A stretch of DNA of 30,066 nt from JANNWF01 sp041675805 (GTDB lineage Bacteria; Pseudomonadota; Gammaproteobacteria; Xanthomonadales; Xanthomonadaceae): contig JBAYTD010000019.1 in the NCBI GenBank assembly GCA_041675805.1, positions 1 to 30,066 of the forward strand. The letters run 5' to 3'. Below the pieces are notes generated by a model. It searched no databases and was not told where the DNA came from. It worked only from the letters and a program-made list of their open reading frames with translations. Below, in pieces: positions 15,375 through 25,503 of the stretch. The translations under genes and the position numbers were made by a program. Positions within the stretch are counted from its first letter, which is position 1; each line of letters starts with the position of its first letter.

Positions 15375-17369
15375 TCAGGGCTCGCGCAGCAGCAGCACTT
15401 CCGGGCGGTCGCCTTCGCGGCGCACGCGGCGGCCGGGCCAGCCGGGCAGGTGGCTTTGCAGCAGTTGCGAGGTCATGTCGGCGTCACCGCCATAGCGCCA
15501 CAGACGCAGCAGGTGCAGGCGGTCGGTGAAGCGCATCCGTGCGACGACGCCGTACCACAGCGGCGGGCCGGCCGGTTGCAGGGCGACGTCGGCCGGCCAC
15601 AGGCGCAGCATCAGGCGTTCGTTTTCCTCGTCGGTGTCGCGCACCAGCAGCAGCACTTCGCGGCGGCCGGCGTGGATGGCGGCCATCGGTGCGAGGTCGC
15701 TGGCGCGGGTGTCCGGGTCCAGGCTGCGCAACAGGGCTTCCCAGTCCGGCGGCGGAATCTCCTTCCAGCCGTCATCGATGAGGGCGTGGCGCAGGGCACC
15801 GAGCGATCCGGCATATTGCAGGTTCAGCGGCCAGGCGCGGGCCGAGCTGACATCGTTGCGGGTGGCGTCCAGGGTCTGCCAGTCGTGCCGCCACCAGTCG
15901 TCGATGGCGATCTGTCGGATCGTGCGCGGCGGCTCGAAGGCGGCCAGCGCCTGCTCGCCGTTGCGCCAGACGTTGAAGCTGCCGGCCAGTATCAGCATGG
16001 AATAGAACAGCAGGGCCAGCGGGCGCATCCAGAACGAGCGGCGGATGCGGCCACGATAGGCGATGCCGAGCAGGGTCACCCAGCTCATGCCGAGCAGCAG
16101 GCCGGCCAGCACATCGCTGATCCAGTGGGCACCGAAATACAGCCGCGAGAAGGCCAGCAGGGTGACCAGGAAGGCGGCGGCGGCATACGGCCAGGCGCGT
16201 CGCCGGCCGGGCAGTTCGCGGGCGATCAACACGGCGAAGAAGCCATAGACCAGCACCGCGCGGGTGACTTCGGCCGAGGGAAAGCTGAATCCGGCGACGG
16301 CGACGCCGGCCGGCGGGCGCGGCACGTCGAGCAGGCGGCCCATCAGTTCGGTGGCCAGAGCCCCGAAGCCGATTGCCGCGATCCAGTGCCCGGCGGCGCT
16401 GAAGCGCCGTCGCCACAGCAGCCAGCCGAACACCGCCAGGCAGGCCGGGCCGAGGCTGGCCCAGTCGCCCAGGGTCGAAAAGCCGGCCATCAGATGATCG
16501 GCAAACGGCGTGCGCAGGCCGAGCATGGCGTGGTGCACGGCGAGGTCCAAGCGCAGCGGCTCGCCATCGCCGACGACATCGAACAGCAGCCAGATCAGCC
16601 CCGCCGAAGCGGCCATCAGCCCCAGTCCGAGCAGGGCCAGCGAGGCCGATTCCGGCTGCTTGGGATCGATCAGCGCCGAGGACAGCCGGCCCATCAGCGG
16701 ATGCCGGCGCGACCAGGCCAGGATGCGCTCCAGATAGCCCGAGGCGCGCGGCGCGAAATAGCCGTAGGCGGTGTCGACCAGCCAGTACATGGCGAGCAGG
16801 ATCGCCACCAGGATCAGCATCACCATGGTCAGCCGCCCGGCGATGGCGCTGACCACGTCCATCGAGGCACCGAAGATCCAGCCGGGCGAGATGAACAGCA
16901 GCGCCCAGGTGATCGAGGCGAATGCGCTGGGCGCGGCATAGCGGCGAAAGCGCATCCCCAGCATGCCGGCGATGGCCGGCACCACCGGCCGCACCGCGCC
17001 GACGTAGCGGGCGATGACGATGCCCTTGACGCCGTGCCGGTTGAAGAACGCCTCGCCGCGTTGCAGCCACTCCGGATGGCGCGAGAACGGCCACATGCGC
17101 TTCAGCCGGTCGCCGTGGAAATGGCCGAGCGCGTAGCTGACGCCATCGCCGCAGAACGCGCCGAGCGCGGCGCAACTGATGGCATAGACCGGATCCAGCG
17201 TGCCGAGGCCGATCAGTGCGCCGACCGCGAACAGGATCGGCGCAGCGGGTACGGCGAAGCCGAGGATGACGATGGCATCGCAGAAGGCCACGGCGAAGAT
17301 GACCGCGCCGGCGGCCAGGGGATGGGCGCCGATCCAGGCGATCAGACTGTCCAGCGTTGCGGAATCCAT
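15375..17369 (-). CDS. DedA-PAP2-LssY fusion membrane protein
   Basis: A 664-residue protein with three parts. Residues 1 to about 200 are a DedA/VTT domain (GDGVSYALGHFHGDRLKR, FNRHGVKGIVIARYVGAVRPVVP), a fold linked to undecaprenyl-phosphate and phospholipid flipping. Residues of about 230-440 are a PAP2 phosphatase-type domain with several helices. Its third motif is intact (SRLYFGAHWISD, with His415 and Asp419), but the usual PSGH/PSAH of motif 2 reads PSAE (Glu367) and the first Lys of the KX6RP motif is not conserved. Residues of about 475-664 are a soluble LssY-type C-terminal domain. Such bifunctional DedA/PAP2 proteins are known. The motif change suggests altered or absent phosphatase activity. 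ATG 17369 starts right before the DedA domain. Upstream in-frame ATGs lead only to an arginine-rich extension. Confidence 0.9.
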   Translation of the reverse strand: MDSATLDSLIAWIGAHPLAAGAVIFAVAFCDAIVILGFAVPAAPILFAVGALIGLGTLDPVYAISCAALGAFCGDGVSYALGHFHGDRLKRMWPFSRHPEWLQRGEAFFNRHGVKGIVIARYVGAVRPVVPAIAGMLGMRFRRYAAPSAFASITWALLFISPGWIFGASMDVVSAIAGRLTMVMLILVAILLAMYWLVDTAYGYFAPRASGYLERILAWSRRHPLMGRLSSALIDPKQPESASLALLGLGLMAASAGLIWLLFDVVGDGEPLRLDLAVHHAMLGLRTPFADHLMAGFSTLGDWASLGPACLAVFGWLLWRRRFSAAGHWIAAIGFGALATELMGRLLDVPRPPAGVAVAGFSFPSAEVTRAVLVYGFFAVLIARELPGRRRAWPYAAAAFLVTLLAFSRLYFGAHWISDVLAGLLLGMSWVTLLGIAYRGRIRRSFWMRPLALLFYSMLILAGSFNVWRNGEQALAAFEPPRTIRQIAIDDWWRHDWQTLDATRNDVSSARAWPLNLQYAGSLGALRHALIDDGWKEIPPPDWEALLRSLDPDTRASDLAPMAAIHAGRREVLLLVRDTDEENERLMLRLWPADVALQPAGPPLWYGVVARMRFTDRLHLLRLWRYGGDADMTSQLLQSHLPGWPGRRVRREGDRPEVLLLREP

Positions 17370-17658
17370 CCAGCGATTGTCCAGTCCTTGAGGGTGTCGC
17401 GGGTGCATGCCGGCGCGCGTCGCGGCGCGACGGCGGCCTTGCGAGGTATCCGACATCAGACGGACGTCGCGGCGCGGGCGTCTGCCGAGCGGGTGCGTCG
17501 GCGCAAAGGGTAGTGAGGCAGCGGCGTACTTTACAACGGGATCGTTGCAGGCGTGATCGCTGGTCGCGCGCAGGTCGCGCAACGCGCATCGGCGCGTGCA
17601 ATCGACCAACGACCGGGCTAGGATTCGCGGCCGGACACTTGGCACAGCGCAGGACTCG
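17370..17658. promoter_or_regulatory. Divergent spacer between the DedA-PAP2 and AbgT genes
   Basis: This 289-bp spacer separates two divergent genes and must hold both promoters. It includes a less GC-rich stretch with TACTTTACAACGGGATCGTTG around 17527-17547. I found no convincing paired hexamers, riboswitch or small gene. Confidence 0.3.
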
Positions 17659-19242
<1,584 letters not shown>

Positions 19243-19301
19243 GTCGGTGACCTCGTCTTTCCACGGCCGGCCCGTGTCCGGCCCGTTGACCGGAACCGCC
19301 C

Positions 19302-20552
19302 ATGCCTGATGCAACCGCTCCGCTGATCAGCAACGACATCGTCGTCCTCGGCCTGATTGCCGCCACGCTGGCGGCGATCCTGTGGAGCGCGACCGGGCCG
19401 ATGGCCTTCTTCAGGCGCTTCTACGCCGTCGTGCCGGCGCTGCTGCTGTGCTACTTCATCCCCGCCATCTACAACACGGTCGGCCTGATCGACGGCCATG
19501 CGACCAAGCTGTACAACCCGGTGGCACGCGATGCGCTGCTGCCGGCGGCGCTGGTGCTGCTGACGCTGTCGATCGACCTTAAGGGCATCCTGCGGCTCGG
19601 TCCCAAACTGTTGATCGTGTTCTGCGCCGGCACCTTCGGCGTGATGCTGGGCGCGCCCATCGCCTTCATGGCGATGAAGTTCATCCACCCGGAAACCGTG
19701 TCCGGCGATACCTGGGCCGGCATGGCGGCGCTGGCCGGAAGCTGGATCGGCGGCGGTGCCAACATGGTGGCGATGCGCGAGGTGTTCGAGGTCGACGCCA
19801 CCACCTTCGGCCAGTTCGCCGTGGTCGATGTGGCGGTGGCCAGCCTGTGGATGGCGGTGCTGCTGTTCCTGGCCGGGCGCTCGGTGGAGATCGATCGCCG
19901 ACGCGGTGCCGACACCGCCGCGCTGGACGACATCAAGGCGCGCATCGCCGCCTTCGAAGCGCAGCATTCGCGATTGCCGACCCTTCCCGATCTGGCCGTC
20001 ATCGTCGGCGTCGCCTTCGGCGCGGTCGGCCTGGCGCACGCCATCGCCGCACCGCTGGCGGCCTGGTTTGCCGACAACGTGTCCTGGGCCAGCCAGTTCA
20101 GCCTGACCTCGCCCTTCGTCTGGGTGGTGGTGCTGTCGACCTCGATCGGTCTTGGCCTCAGCTTCACCCCGGTGCGCCGGCTGGAGGGCGTCGGGGCCTC
20201 GCGGCTGGGCGCGCTGATGCTGTATTTCCTGATCGCCTGCATCGGCATGCAGATGGATCTGCTGGCGCTGCTGGATCGGCCATGGCTGTTCCTGCTCGGC
20301 GTGATCTGGATGGCGGTGCACGTCATCGTTCTGTACACGGTGGCGCGGGCGCTGAAGGTGCCGCTGTTCTATTTCGCCATCGGCTCGCAGGGCAACATCG
20401 GCGCGGCGGCCTCTGCCCCGGTGGTGGCGGCGGCCTTCCATCCCACGCTGGCTCCGGTCGGCGTGCTGCTGGGCACGGTGGGCTACGCCAGCGGCACCTA
20501 TCTCGCCTATCTGGTCGGCCTGATGCTGCGATCCATGGCCGGCAGCGGCTGA
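19302..20552 (+). CDS. DUF819 family membrane protein (YjcL-like)
   Basis: A 416-residue integral membrane protein with about 10-12 helices. Family landmarks are LPAALVLLTLSIDLKGILRLGPKLL, a glycine-rich SWIGGGANMVAMREVF in the middle, and SQGNIGAAASAPVVAAAFHPTLAPVGVLLGTVGYA near the end. The conserved, duplicated glycine-rich segments resemble a secondary transporter, but no substrate has been established for the family that I know of. A soluble loop at about 190-225 carries charged residues. It lies 59 bp after the AbgT gene on the same strand, perhaps on one transcript, and belongs to the same run of transporters. Confidence 0.9.
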   Translation: MPDATAPLISNDIVVLGLIAATLAAILWSATGPMAFFRRFYAVVPALLLCYFIPAIYNTVGLIDGHATKLYNPVARDALLPAALVLLTLSIDLKGILRLGPKLLIVFCAGTFGVMLGAPIAFMAMKFIHPETVSGDTWAGMAALAGSWIGGGANMVAMREVFEVDATTFGQFAVVDVAVASLWMAVLLFLAGRSVEIDRRRGADTAALDDIKARIAAFEAQHSRLPTLPDLAVIVGVAFGAVGLAHAIAAPLAAWFADNVSWASQFSLTSPFVWVVVLSTSIGLGLSFTPVRRLEGVGASRLGALMLYFLIACIGMQMDLLALLDRPWLFLLGVIWMAVHVIVLYTVARALKVPLFYFAIGSQGNIGAAASAPVVAAAFHPTLAPVGVLLGTVGYASGTYLAYLVGLMLRSMAGSG

Positions 20553-20645
20553 TCGTCCCCGGTATGAGGCGGATTTCGTGACACAGGCCGGTGCAGCCTG
20601 CTGCACTTGGCGTTAGTCTGGTCAGTCAACTGATCGGTGGGGATC

Positions 20646-21299
20646 ATGCGACGAATCCTGATATCCAGTTCCAAAGGCGGTTGCGGCAAGACCACGCTGA
20701 CGGTGAACCTGGCCGTGGCGCTGGCCCGCGAGGGTGCCAAGGTCTGGATCATCGATGCTGATCCGCAGGGCTCCAGCAGCGATTGGGCCAATGCGCGCGG
20801 TAACGCCGTGCCGTCGGTCGGCTGCATCCACAGTGCCACCCAGGGCAGCACCGGCAGCAGCGGTTGGACACTGAAGGTGCCGGCGGATGCCGATTATCTG
20901 TTGATCGACACCCCGGCCGGGCTGCGCTCGCATCAGTTGGCCGAGTTTTTGCGCCGCTGCGACACGCTTCTGGCACCGCTGGCCCCGTCGGCCATTGATG
21001 CCCGGGCCAGTCGCACCTTCCTCGCCGAGCTGACGCAATCGCCGGCGGTGCGCAACGGCAGCGTGCGTGTCGGCCTGGTCGCCAACCGGGTCAAGGCGCG
21101 CACCGTGGCGGCGCGGCAACTCGACAGCTTCGTCGAAGGCAGCCCGTTTCCGCTGGTGGCCTCGCTGCGCGACAGCCAGGCCTACGTGCTGGCCGGCGAG
21201 CACGGTCGCGGCGTGTTCGATGCCGATACGCCCGGCCTTGCGGCCTGCCAGCAGGACTGGGCACCGCTGCTGGCCTGGCTGAAGCGAACCAAGGGCTGA
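20646..21299 (+). CDS. Orphan ParA/MinD-family ATPase
   Basis: A 217-residue cytoplasmic ATPase with a deviant Walker A motif SSKGGCGKTTLTVN (from residue 7) containing the signature first Lys. The switch I region is IIDADPQGSSSDWANARG, and Walker B is DYLLIDTPAGL. It is short, without the N-terminal DNA-binding extension of plasmid ParA. There is no parB partner or parS-like repeat next to it. ATG 20646 is preceded by GGTGGGGA. An in-frame GTG at 20637 is an alternative. Orphan ParA proteins position cargo such as chemosensory arrays, carboxysomes, flagella or pili on the nucleoid, and the cargo here is not shown. It converges on a GGDEF gene 32 bp away. Confidence 0.92.
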   Translation: MRRILISSSKGGCGKTTLTVNLAVALAREGAKVWIIDADPQGSSSDWANARGNAVPSVGCIHSATQGSTGSSGWTLKVPADADYLLIDTPAGLRSHQLAEFLRRCDTLLAPLAPSAIDARASRTFLAELTQSPAVRNGSVRVGLVANRVKARTVAARQLDSFVEGSPFPLVASLRDSQAYVLAGEHGRGVFDADTPGLAACQQDWAPLLAWLKRTKG

Positions 21300-21331
21300 T
21301 TCTGCGGCGGGGCGCTGTGCGGCGCTCGCGA

Positions 21332-22444
21332 TCAGGGCAGAGCGGGCACCGTATCGCGGCGCTCTGCCGGACGGCCCACGCTGCGATTGCGTCCGGCCTG
21401 CTTGGCGCTGTACAGCGCGCGATCCGCCGATTCCAGCCATTCGCGCAGGCCCAGGTCGCCGTCCTCGGCCTGGGCGTGGCCGAGACTGACCGAGCAGCGC
21501 AGGTGCGGCGCGTGCGGCAGCACCATGCCGGCGACATCGCTGCGGATGCGCTCGGCGACCTGCGCCGCGCGGGTCGCGTCGCCCTCCAGCACGGCGGCGA
21601 ATTCGTCGCCACCGAAGCGCCCGGCGACGTCGCCCGGCTCCAGATGACGCCGGATCATCGCCGCCACCGCGCGCAGCACGTCGTCGCCGACCGCGTGGCC
21701 GTGGCTGTCGTTGATCTCCTTGAACAGGTCGATGTCGATCATCAGCAGACTGCGCGGCTGGCCGTTCTGGTGGCGTCCCTTGAGCAGCAGTTCCGCCTGC
21801 TGCTGCCAGTGGCGGCGGCCGGACAGGCCGGTCAGCACGTCGACCCGGCTGAGTTCGTCCAGCATCCGGTTCTGCCTTTGCACTTTGCGCACCAGCCGAT
21901 AGCCGACCAGGCTGACGGCGATGGTGTGGATCAGCAGCATCGGCAGGCAGGCGAGGATGACCAGGGTGCTGGAATGCGGGCGGAAGTCGAAGCCGGTGAG
22001 CAGGGCGGCGCCGAGGAAACCAGCCAGCATGCCGGGCAGCGACCACAGCCACAGACCGCGGATGCCGGTGTTGATCTTGTCGACCACGGCCAGGGTCAGC
22101 AGCAGGGCGCTGGGCAACAGGTTGAACGACAGCAGCGGCACCCAGATGGCCGCCAGTACCGAGTCGAACATCAGGTTGCGCAATTCCGCGCGATACGGGC
22201 TGCGACTGCGCAGCGCCAGTTGCAGGGCCAGGTGCGGCCAGACAAGCGCGGTGAACGCCATCCACAGCCAATGCCCCGGCGGGGCCTGATTCTCGTACAG
22301 CACCGCCGCGATGCACAGGCCACCCAAGCCCATGCCGAGCATGCGCAGGCGAAATACCCGGCGCGGCAGCAGATCGAGATCGCTGAGCCGCGCGGCCTCG
22401 GCGATGTCGACGGAAACGGGATCGGGCGCAGGGGTGGACGCCAT
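21332..22444 (-). CDS. Membrane diguanylate cyclase, MASE2-like sensor with GGDEF domain
   Basis: A 370-residue protein. The N-terminal half (about 30-195) is an integral membrane domain with five or six helices, probably of the MASE2 type found in AdrA-like cyclases. The C-terminal GGDEF domain (about 215-365) has SRVDVLTGLSGRRHW, MIDIDLFKEINDSHGHAVGDDVL and the active site GGDEF at 278-282. It should make cyclic di-GMP. The allosteric inhibition site RxxD is not conserved: EPGD (269-272) stands in its place, so feedback inhibition is likely weak or absent. ATG 22444 was chosen because it precedes the membrane domain. It has no clear ribosome binding site, and an upstream in-frame ATG exists at 22555. 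It is divergent from a second GGDEF gene. Confidence 0.93.
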   Translation of the reverse strand: MASTPAPDPVSVDIAEAARLSDLDLLPRRVFRLRMLGMGLGGLCIAAVLYENQAPPGHWLWMAFTALVWPHLALQLALRSRSPYRAELRNLMFDSVLAAIWVPLLSFNLLPSALLLTLAVVDKINTGIRGLWLWSLPGMLAGFLGAALLTGFDFRPHSSTLVILACLPMLLIHTIAVSLVGYRLVRKVQRQNRMLDELSRVDVLTGLSGRRHWQQQAELLLKGRHQNGQPRSLLMIDIDLFKEINDSHGHAVGDDVLRAVAAMIRRHLEPGDVAGRFGGDEFAAVLEGDATRAAQVAERIRSDVAGMVLPHAPHLRCSVSLGHAQAEDGDLGLREWLESADRALYSAKQAGRNRSVGRPAERRDTVPALP

Positions 22445-22496
22445 GGTCGGGCAGCATACCCGAGACGGGCCGTGACCGGTTGCCGCGATTGACCGA

Positions 22497-22521
22497 TTTT
22501 TACATCGTTTCCTCGTAAAAA
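22497..22521. promoter_or_regulatory. AT-rich inverted repeat between the divergent GGDEF genes
   Basis: TTTTTAC (22497-22503) and GTAAAAA (22515-22521) are perfect 7-bp arms around an 11-base centre. This is the most AT-rich patch of the 230-bp spacer between two divergent cyclic-di-GMP genes. TTGACC at 22489-22494 could be a -35 box for the plus-strand gene, though no good -10 follows. The repeat may be an operator shared by both promoters. Confidence 0.45.
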
Positions 22522-22674
22522 ACCGGGGCTTGGGCGAAAATGGCGGGATGAACATCGGCTTGATGGATCACCCTTCCGACGCGACGCCGCGCTTGCCGAT
22601 CGGGTCGGTGGCGCGGACGCGGCGACTCGTGCGGGACGCTTCGGCGACGACCACGGACGGGAAGGCACCCCGAC

Positions 22675-23619
22675 GTGCGTGATCTCCATGCGGCGCCGAA
22701 AATCCTGGTGGTGGACGACGACCGGATGATGCGCATGCAGGCGCGCCATCTGCTCGGCAAGGAAGGCTATCGGGTCATCGAGGCGGAAACCGGCGAGGAG
22801 GCGCTGCAGCGCTTCGAGGAGACGATGCCGGACCTGGTGCTGCTGGATGGCGTGATGCCGGACATGGACGGCTTCGAGTGCTGTCGTCGCCTGCACGATC
22901 TGCCTGGGGCCGAAAGCGTGCCGGTGCTGATGATCACCGGGCTGGACGACCGTTCCTCGATCGATCGCGCCTTTGCCGCCGGTGCCGAGGATTTCGTCAC
23001 CAAACCGGTGCATTGGGATGTGCTGCGCCACCGCCTGCGTCGCGCCATCGAGCGCTCGCGCCTGCTTGATCGGCTGGAGCAGGCCAACCGCGAACTGGAG
23101 CGCCTGGCCACCGTCGATGCGCTGACCGGGCTGGCCAACCGCCGCCAGTTCGACCTCGTGCTGGCGCGCGAGTGGCGGCGCGGCGCGCGCAACGAGCGCC
23201 CGTTGTCCCTGCTGCTGTGCGATGTCGACCACTTCAAGCAGTTCAACGACGCCTACGGCCATCTGGAAGGCGACCGCTGCCTGCAACGGATTTCCGAACG
23301 GCTGGCGGAACTGGCGCGGCGCTCCGGCGACCTTGCCGCGCGCTACGGCGGCGAGGAGTTCGCCCTGGTGCTGCCGGAAACCGACCAAGCCGGCGCGGCG
23401 GAGATGAGCGAGCACATCCTGGCCGAAGTGCGCGGCCTGGACCAGGCGCATCCGAGCTCGACCAGCGGCCGCGTCACCCTGAGCATCGGCGTCGCCAGCG
23501 TCATCCCGCAGGCCGAGCTGTCGGTGACCCGGCTGATGGCAGCCGCCGACGAGGCGCTGTACGAGGCCAAGCACGCCGGTCGCGACACCTATCGCATTCG
23601 CTCGCTCGGCGCGCTGTAA
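22675..23619 (+). CDS. Response regulator with GGDEF diguanylate cyclase output
   Basis: A 314-residue cytoplasmic protein. The receiver domain (about 8-125) has VVDDDR, phospho-acceptor Asp58 in LVLLDGVMPDMDGF and the Lys of FVTKPV. A short helical linker (RLLDRLEQANRELERLATVD) joins it to a GGDEF domain with DVDHFKQFNDAYGHLEGD and the active site GGEEF at 225-229. The inhibition site RxxD is present as RSGD (216-219), so the enzyme should be feedback-inhibited by cyclic di-GMP. The layout is that of WspR-type regulators. The start is GTG 22675 with GGGAAGG upstream. No cognate kinase is adjacent. It is divergent from the membrane GGDEF gene and ends 7 bp from the convergent sugar dehydrogenase gene. 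Confidence 0.94.
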   Translation: MRDLHAAPKILVVDDDRMMRMQARHLLGKEGYRVIEAETGEEALQRFEETMPDLVLLDGVMPDMDGFECCRRLHDLPGAESVPVLMITGLDDRSSIDRAFAAGAEDFVTKPVHWDVLRHRLRRAIERSRLLDRLEQANRELERLATVDALTGLANRRQFDLVLAREWRRGARNERPLSLLLCDVDHFKQFNDAYGHLEGDRCLQRISERLAELARRSGDLAARYGGEEFALVLPETDQAGAAEMSEHILAEVRGLDQAHPSSTSGRVTLSIGVASVIPQAELSVTRLMAAADEALYEAKHAGRDTYRIRSLGAL

Positions 23620-23626
23620 GGCCGGC

Positions 23627-24787
23627 TTATTGCGGCGCGAGGCGCAGCAGGCGGCCGTCGATGTCGTCGGTCAGCACGTAGACCTGTCCATCCGGGGCGA
23701 CACGGACATCGCGGATGCGTGCCGCCAGCGCCGTCAGCAGGCGTTCCTCGCCGACGATGCGCTCGCCATCCAGGGTCAGCCGGATCAGCGCCCGCTGCGC
23801 CAGCGCGCCGACCAGCAGACTGCGCGCCCAGGCCGGATGTCGCGGGTGATCGTAGAACGCCATGCCACTGATGGCCGGCGACACCGCCCAAACATGATGC
23901 GGCGGCTGCATCCCGGCGATTTGCTTGCCCTGCGCTTCGGGAATGGCGAAACCGGAGTAGTTGATGCCGTGCGTGGCCAGCGGCCAGCCATGGTTGGCAC
24001 CGGCCTGCGGCAGGTTGATTTCGTCGCCGCCGCGCGGGCCGTGTTCGTGCGTCCACAGCGCGCCGGTCCACGGATTGATCGCCGCCCCCTGTACATTGCG
24101 ATGGCCGTGCGACCAGATTTCCGCCCGCGCGGTGGCGTGGTCGACGTAGGGATTGTCGGCCGGGATGCTGCCATCGGGATGGATGCGGACGATGGTGCCG
24201 AGATGGTTGCCGAGATCCTGCGCCGCACTGCGCTGGCCGCGATCGCCCAGGGTGACGAACAGATGGCCGTCGCGGTCGAACACCAGCCGCGATCCGAAGT
24301 GCTGGCGGCCGGCAACCTTGGGCTGCTGGCGGAACACGACCTCGACATCGACCAGCCGATCCGCCAGCAGGCGACCGCGCGCCACCGCCGTGCCGGCCAC
24401 GCTGCGCTCGCCGGCTTCGGCATAGCTGAGATAGACCCGGCCGCTGTCGGCATGATCCGGTGCCAGGGCGACATCGAGCAGGCCGCCCTGGCCCTCGGCG
24501 ACCACCTCCGGCACGCCGCCGATGTCCGCCAGCAATGCACCGTCGGCAGCCAGCCGGGTCAATCGGCCGACGCGCTGGGTGACCAGAAAACCGCCATCGG
24601 GCAGGAAGGCAAGCGCCCAGGGATGTTGCAGTCCGCGGGCAAGGGTTTCGATGCGCACGCCTTCGCTGACCAGTGGCGCGAGGGGCTGTGCCGGCGCGGA
24701 TGCGCTCGCTGCCGGGCCGGGCGTGGAACCTTGGCAGGCGGGCAGCGCGGCCAGCGCCAGCAGGGCGACAAGGCGGGCAAAAAGCAT
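23627..24787 (-). CDS. PQQ-type soluble aldose sugar dehydrogenase, lipoprotein
   Basis: A 386-residue beta-propeller protein of the glucose/sorbosone dehydrogenase family. The N-terminal signal is lipoprotein-type (LALAALPAC, lipobox Cys18), so the mature protein is probably membrane-anchored in the periplasm. Family segments are LQHPWALAFLPDGGFLVTQR, GQGGLLDVALAPDH, FGSRLVFDRDGHLFVTLGDRG, WSHGHRNVQGAAINP and THEHGPRGGDEINLP. Members (Asd type) oxidise aldoses using pyrroloquinoline quinone. No PQQ synthesis genes are present here, so the cofactor would come from elsewhere in the genome or from outside. ATG 24787 has GGAGCG upstream. It is divergent from the BON-LysM gene across 154 bp. Confidence 0.93.
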   Translation of the reverse strand: MLFARLVALLALAALPACQGSTPGPAASASAPAQPLAPLVSEGVRIETLARGLQHPWALAFLPDGGFLVTQRVGRLTRLAADGALLADIGGVPEVVAEGQGGLLDVALAPDHADSGRVYLSYAEAGERSVAGTAVARGRLLADRLVDVEVVFRQQPKVAGRQHFGSRLVFDRDGHLFVTLGDRGQRSAAQDLGNHLGTIVRIHPDGSIPADNPYVDHATARAEIWSHGHRNVQGAAINPWTGALWTHEHGPRGGDEINLPQAGANHGWPLATHGINYSGFAIPEAQGKQIAGMQPPHHVWAVSPAISGMAFYDHPRHPAWARSLLVGALAQRALIRLTLDGERIVGEERLLTALAARIRDVRVAPDGQVYVLTDDIDGRLLRLAPQ

Positions 24788-24941
24788 GGTGCGCTCCAAC
24801 TGTGGCATGGCCGACAGGATAGCCCTATGCTGGGGCCGGCCGTGGTGCCGGCGGCCCGGAATCGCCGGGTCGCTCGCGCCACCGACCGCGCCGGCCTGAT
24901 CGGCAACTTCCCCTATTGGAACCAGGAACAAGGACAGCACG

Positions 24942-25451
24942 ATGGGATTTTTCGACTTCATCAGTGACGCCGGAGAGAAGCTCTTCGGCAGCAGCGCCAT
25001 CGACGAGAACAAGGTTCGCGAGCACATCCTCTCGCTCGGCCTCAAGCTCAACCCGTTCAACGTGATCGCCGACCAGTCCAAGAAGACGGTCCATCTGACA
25101 GGTTTCGCGGAAACCTTGGCCGACAAGGAAAAGGCCATCGTCGCCGCCGGCAACATCAAGGGCGTCGAACACGTCGATGACCGCATCAAGGTTGGCCCGC
25201 CGCCGCAGGCCGTGGCCGAGCAGGAAGCCGCCGAGGAAGAGGCCGAGGAACTGAGCGAGGAGGAATCCCCGGCGTCGCGCTTCTACACCGTCGTCTCCGG
25301 CGACACCCTGTCCGCCATCGCCAGGCGCGAGTACGGCAACGCCAACAAGTATCCGGTCATCTTCGAGGCCAACAAGCCGATGCTGACCCATCCGGACAAG
25401 ATCTACCCGGGCCAGGTGCTGCTGATTCCGCGTCTCGACGAACAGGAATAA
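24942..25451 (+). CDS. BON-LysM domain protein (Kbp/YgaU-like)
   Basis: A 169-residue protein without a signal peptide. A BON domain spans about residues 24-87 (KKTVHLTGFAETLADKEKAI, GVEHVDDRIKV). A very acidic linker of about 22 residues (EQEAAEEEAEELSEEE) follows, then a C-terminal LysM domain at about 111-165 (YTVVSGDTLSAIARREYG to IYPGQVLLIP). The E. coli relative Kbp (YgaU, 149 residues) is a cytoplasmic potassium-binding protein, so a similar role is likely. The longer acidic linker is the main difference. ATG 24942 follows AAGGAC at fitting distance. Confidence 0.93.
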   Translation: MGFFDFISDAGEKLFGSSAIDENKVREHILSLGLKLNPFNVIADQSKKTVHLTGFAETLADKEKAIVAAGNIKGVEHVDDRIKVGPPPQAVAEQEAAEEEAEELSEEESPASRFYTVVSGDTLSAIARREYGNANKYPVIFEANKPMLTHPDKIYPGQVLLIPRLDEQE

Positions 25452-25472
25452 GCGCCGCCACGCTTCCAGCCG

Positions 25473-25503
25473 CCGCATCGGCCAGCACGACTGGCCGCTG
25501 CGG
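25473..25503 (+). terminator. Hairpin after the BON-LysM gene
   Basis: CGGCCAG (25479-25485) pairs with CTGGCCG (25491-25497) around CACGA. After one mismatch, CCGCA (25473-25477) pairs with TGCGG (25499-25503). It starts 22 bp after the stop of the BON-LysM gene. There is no T-tract. A second small hairpin, GGTGCC-GGGG-GGCACC, lies at 25524-25539. Both are in the 271-bp gap before the phosphate transporter, which otherwise shows no gene and no clear Pho box. Confidence 0.45.
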
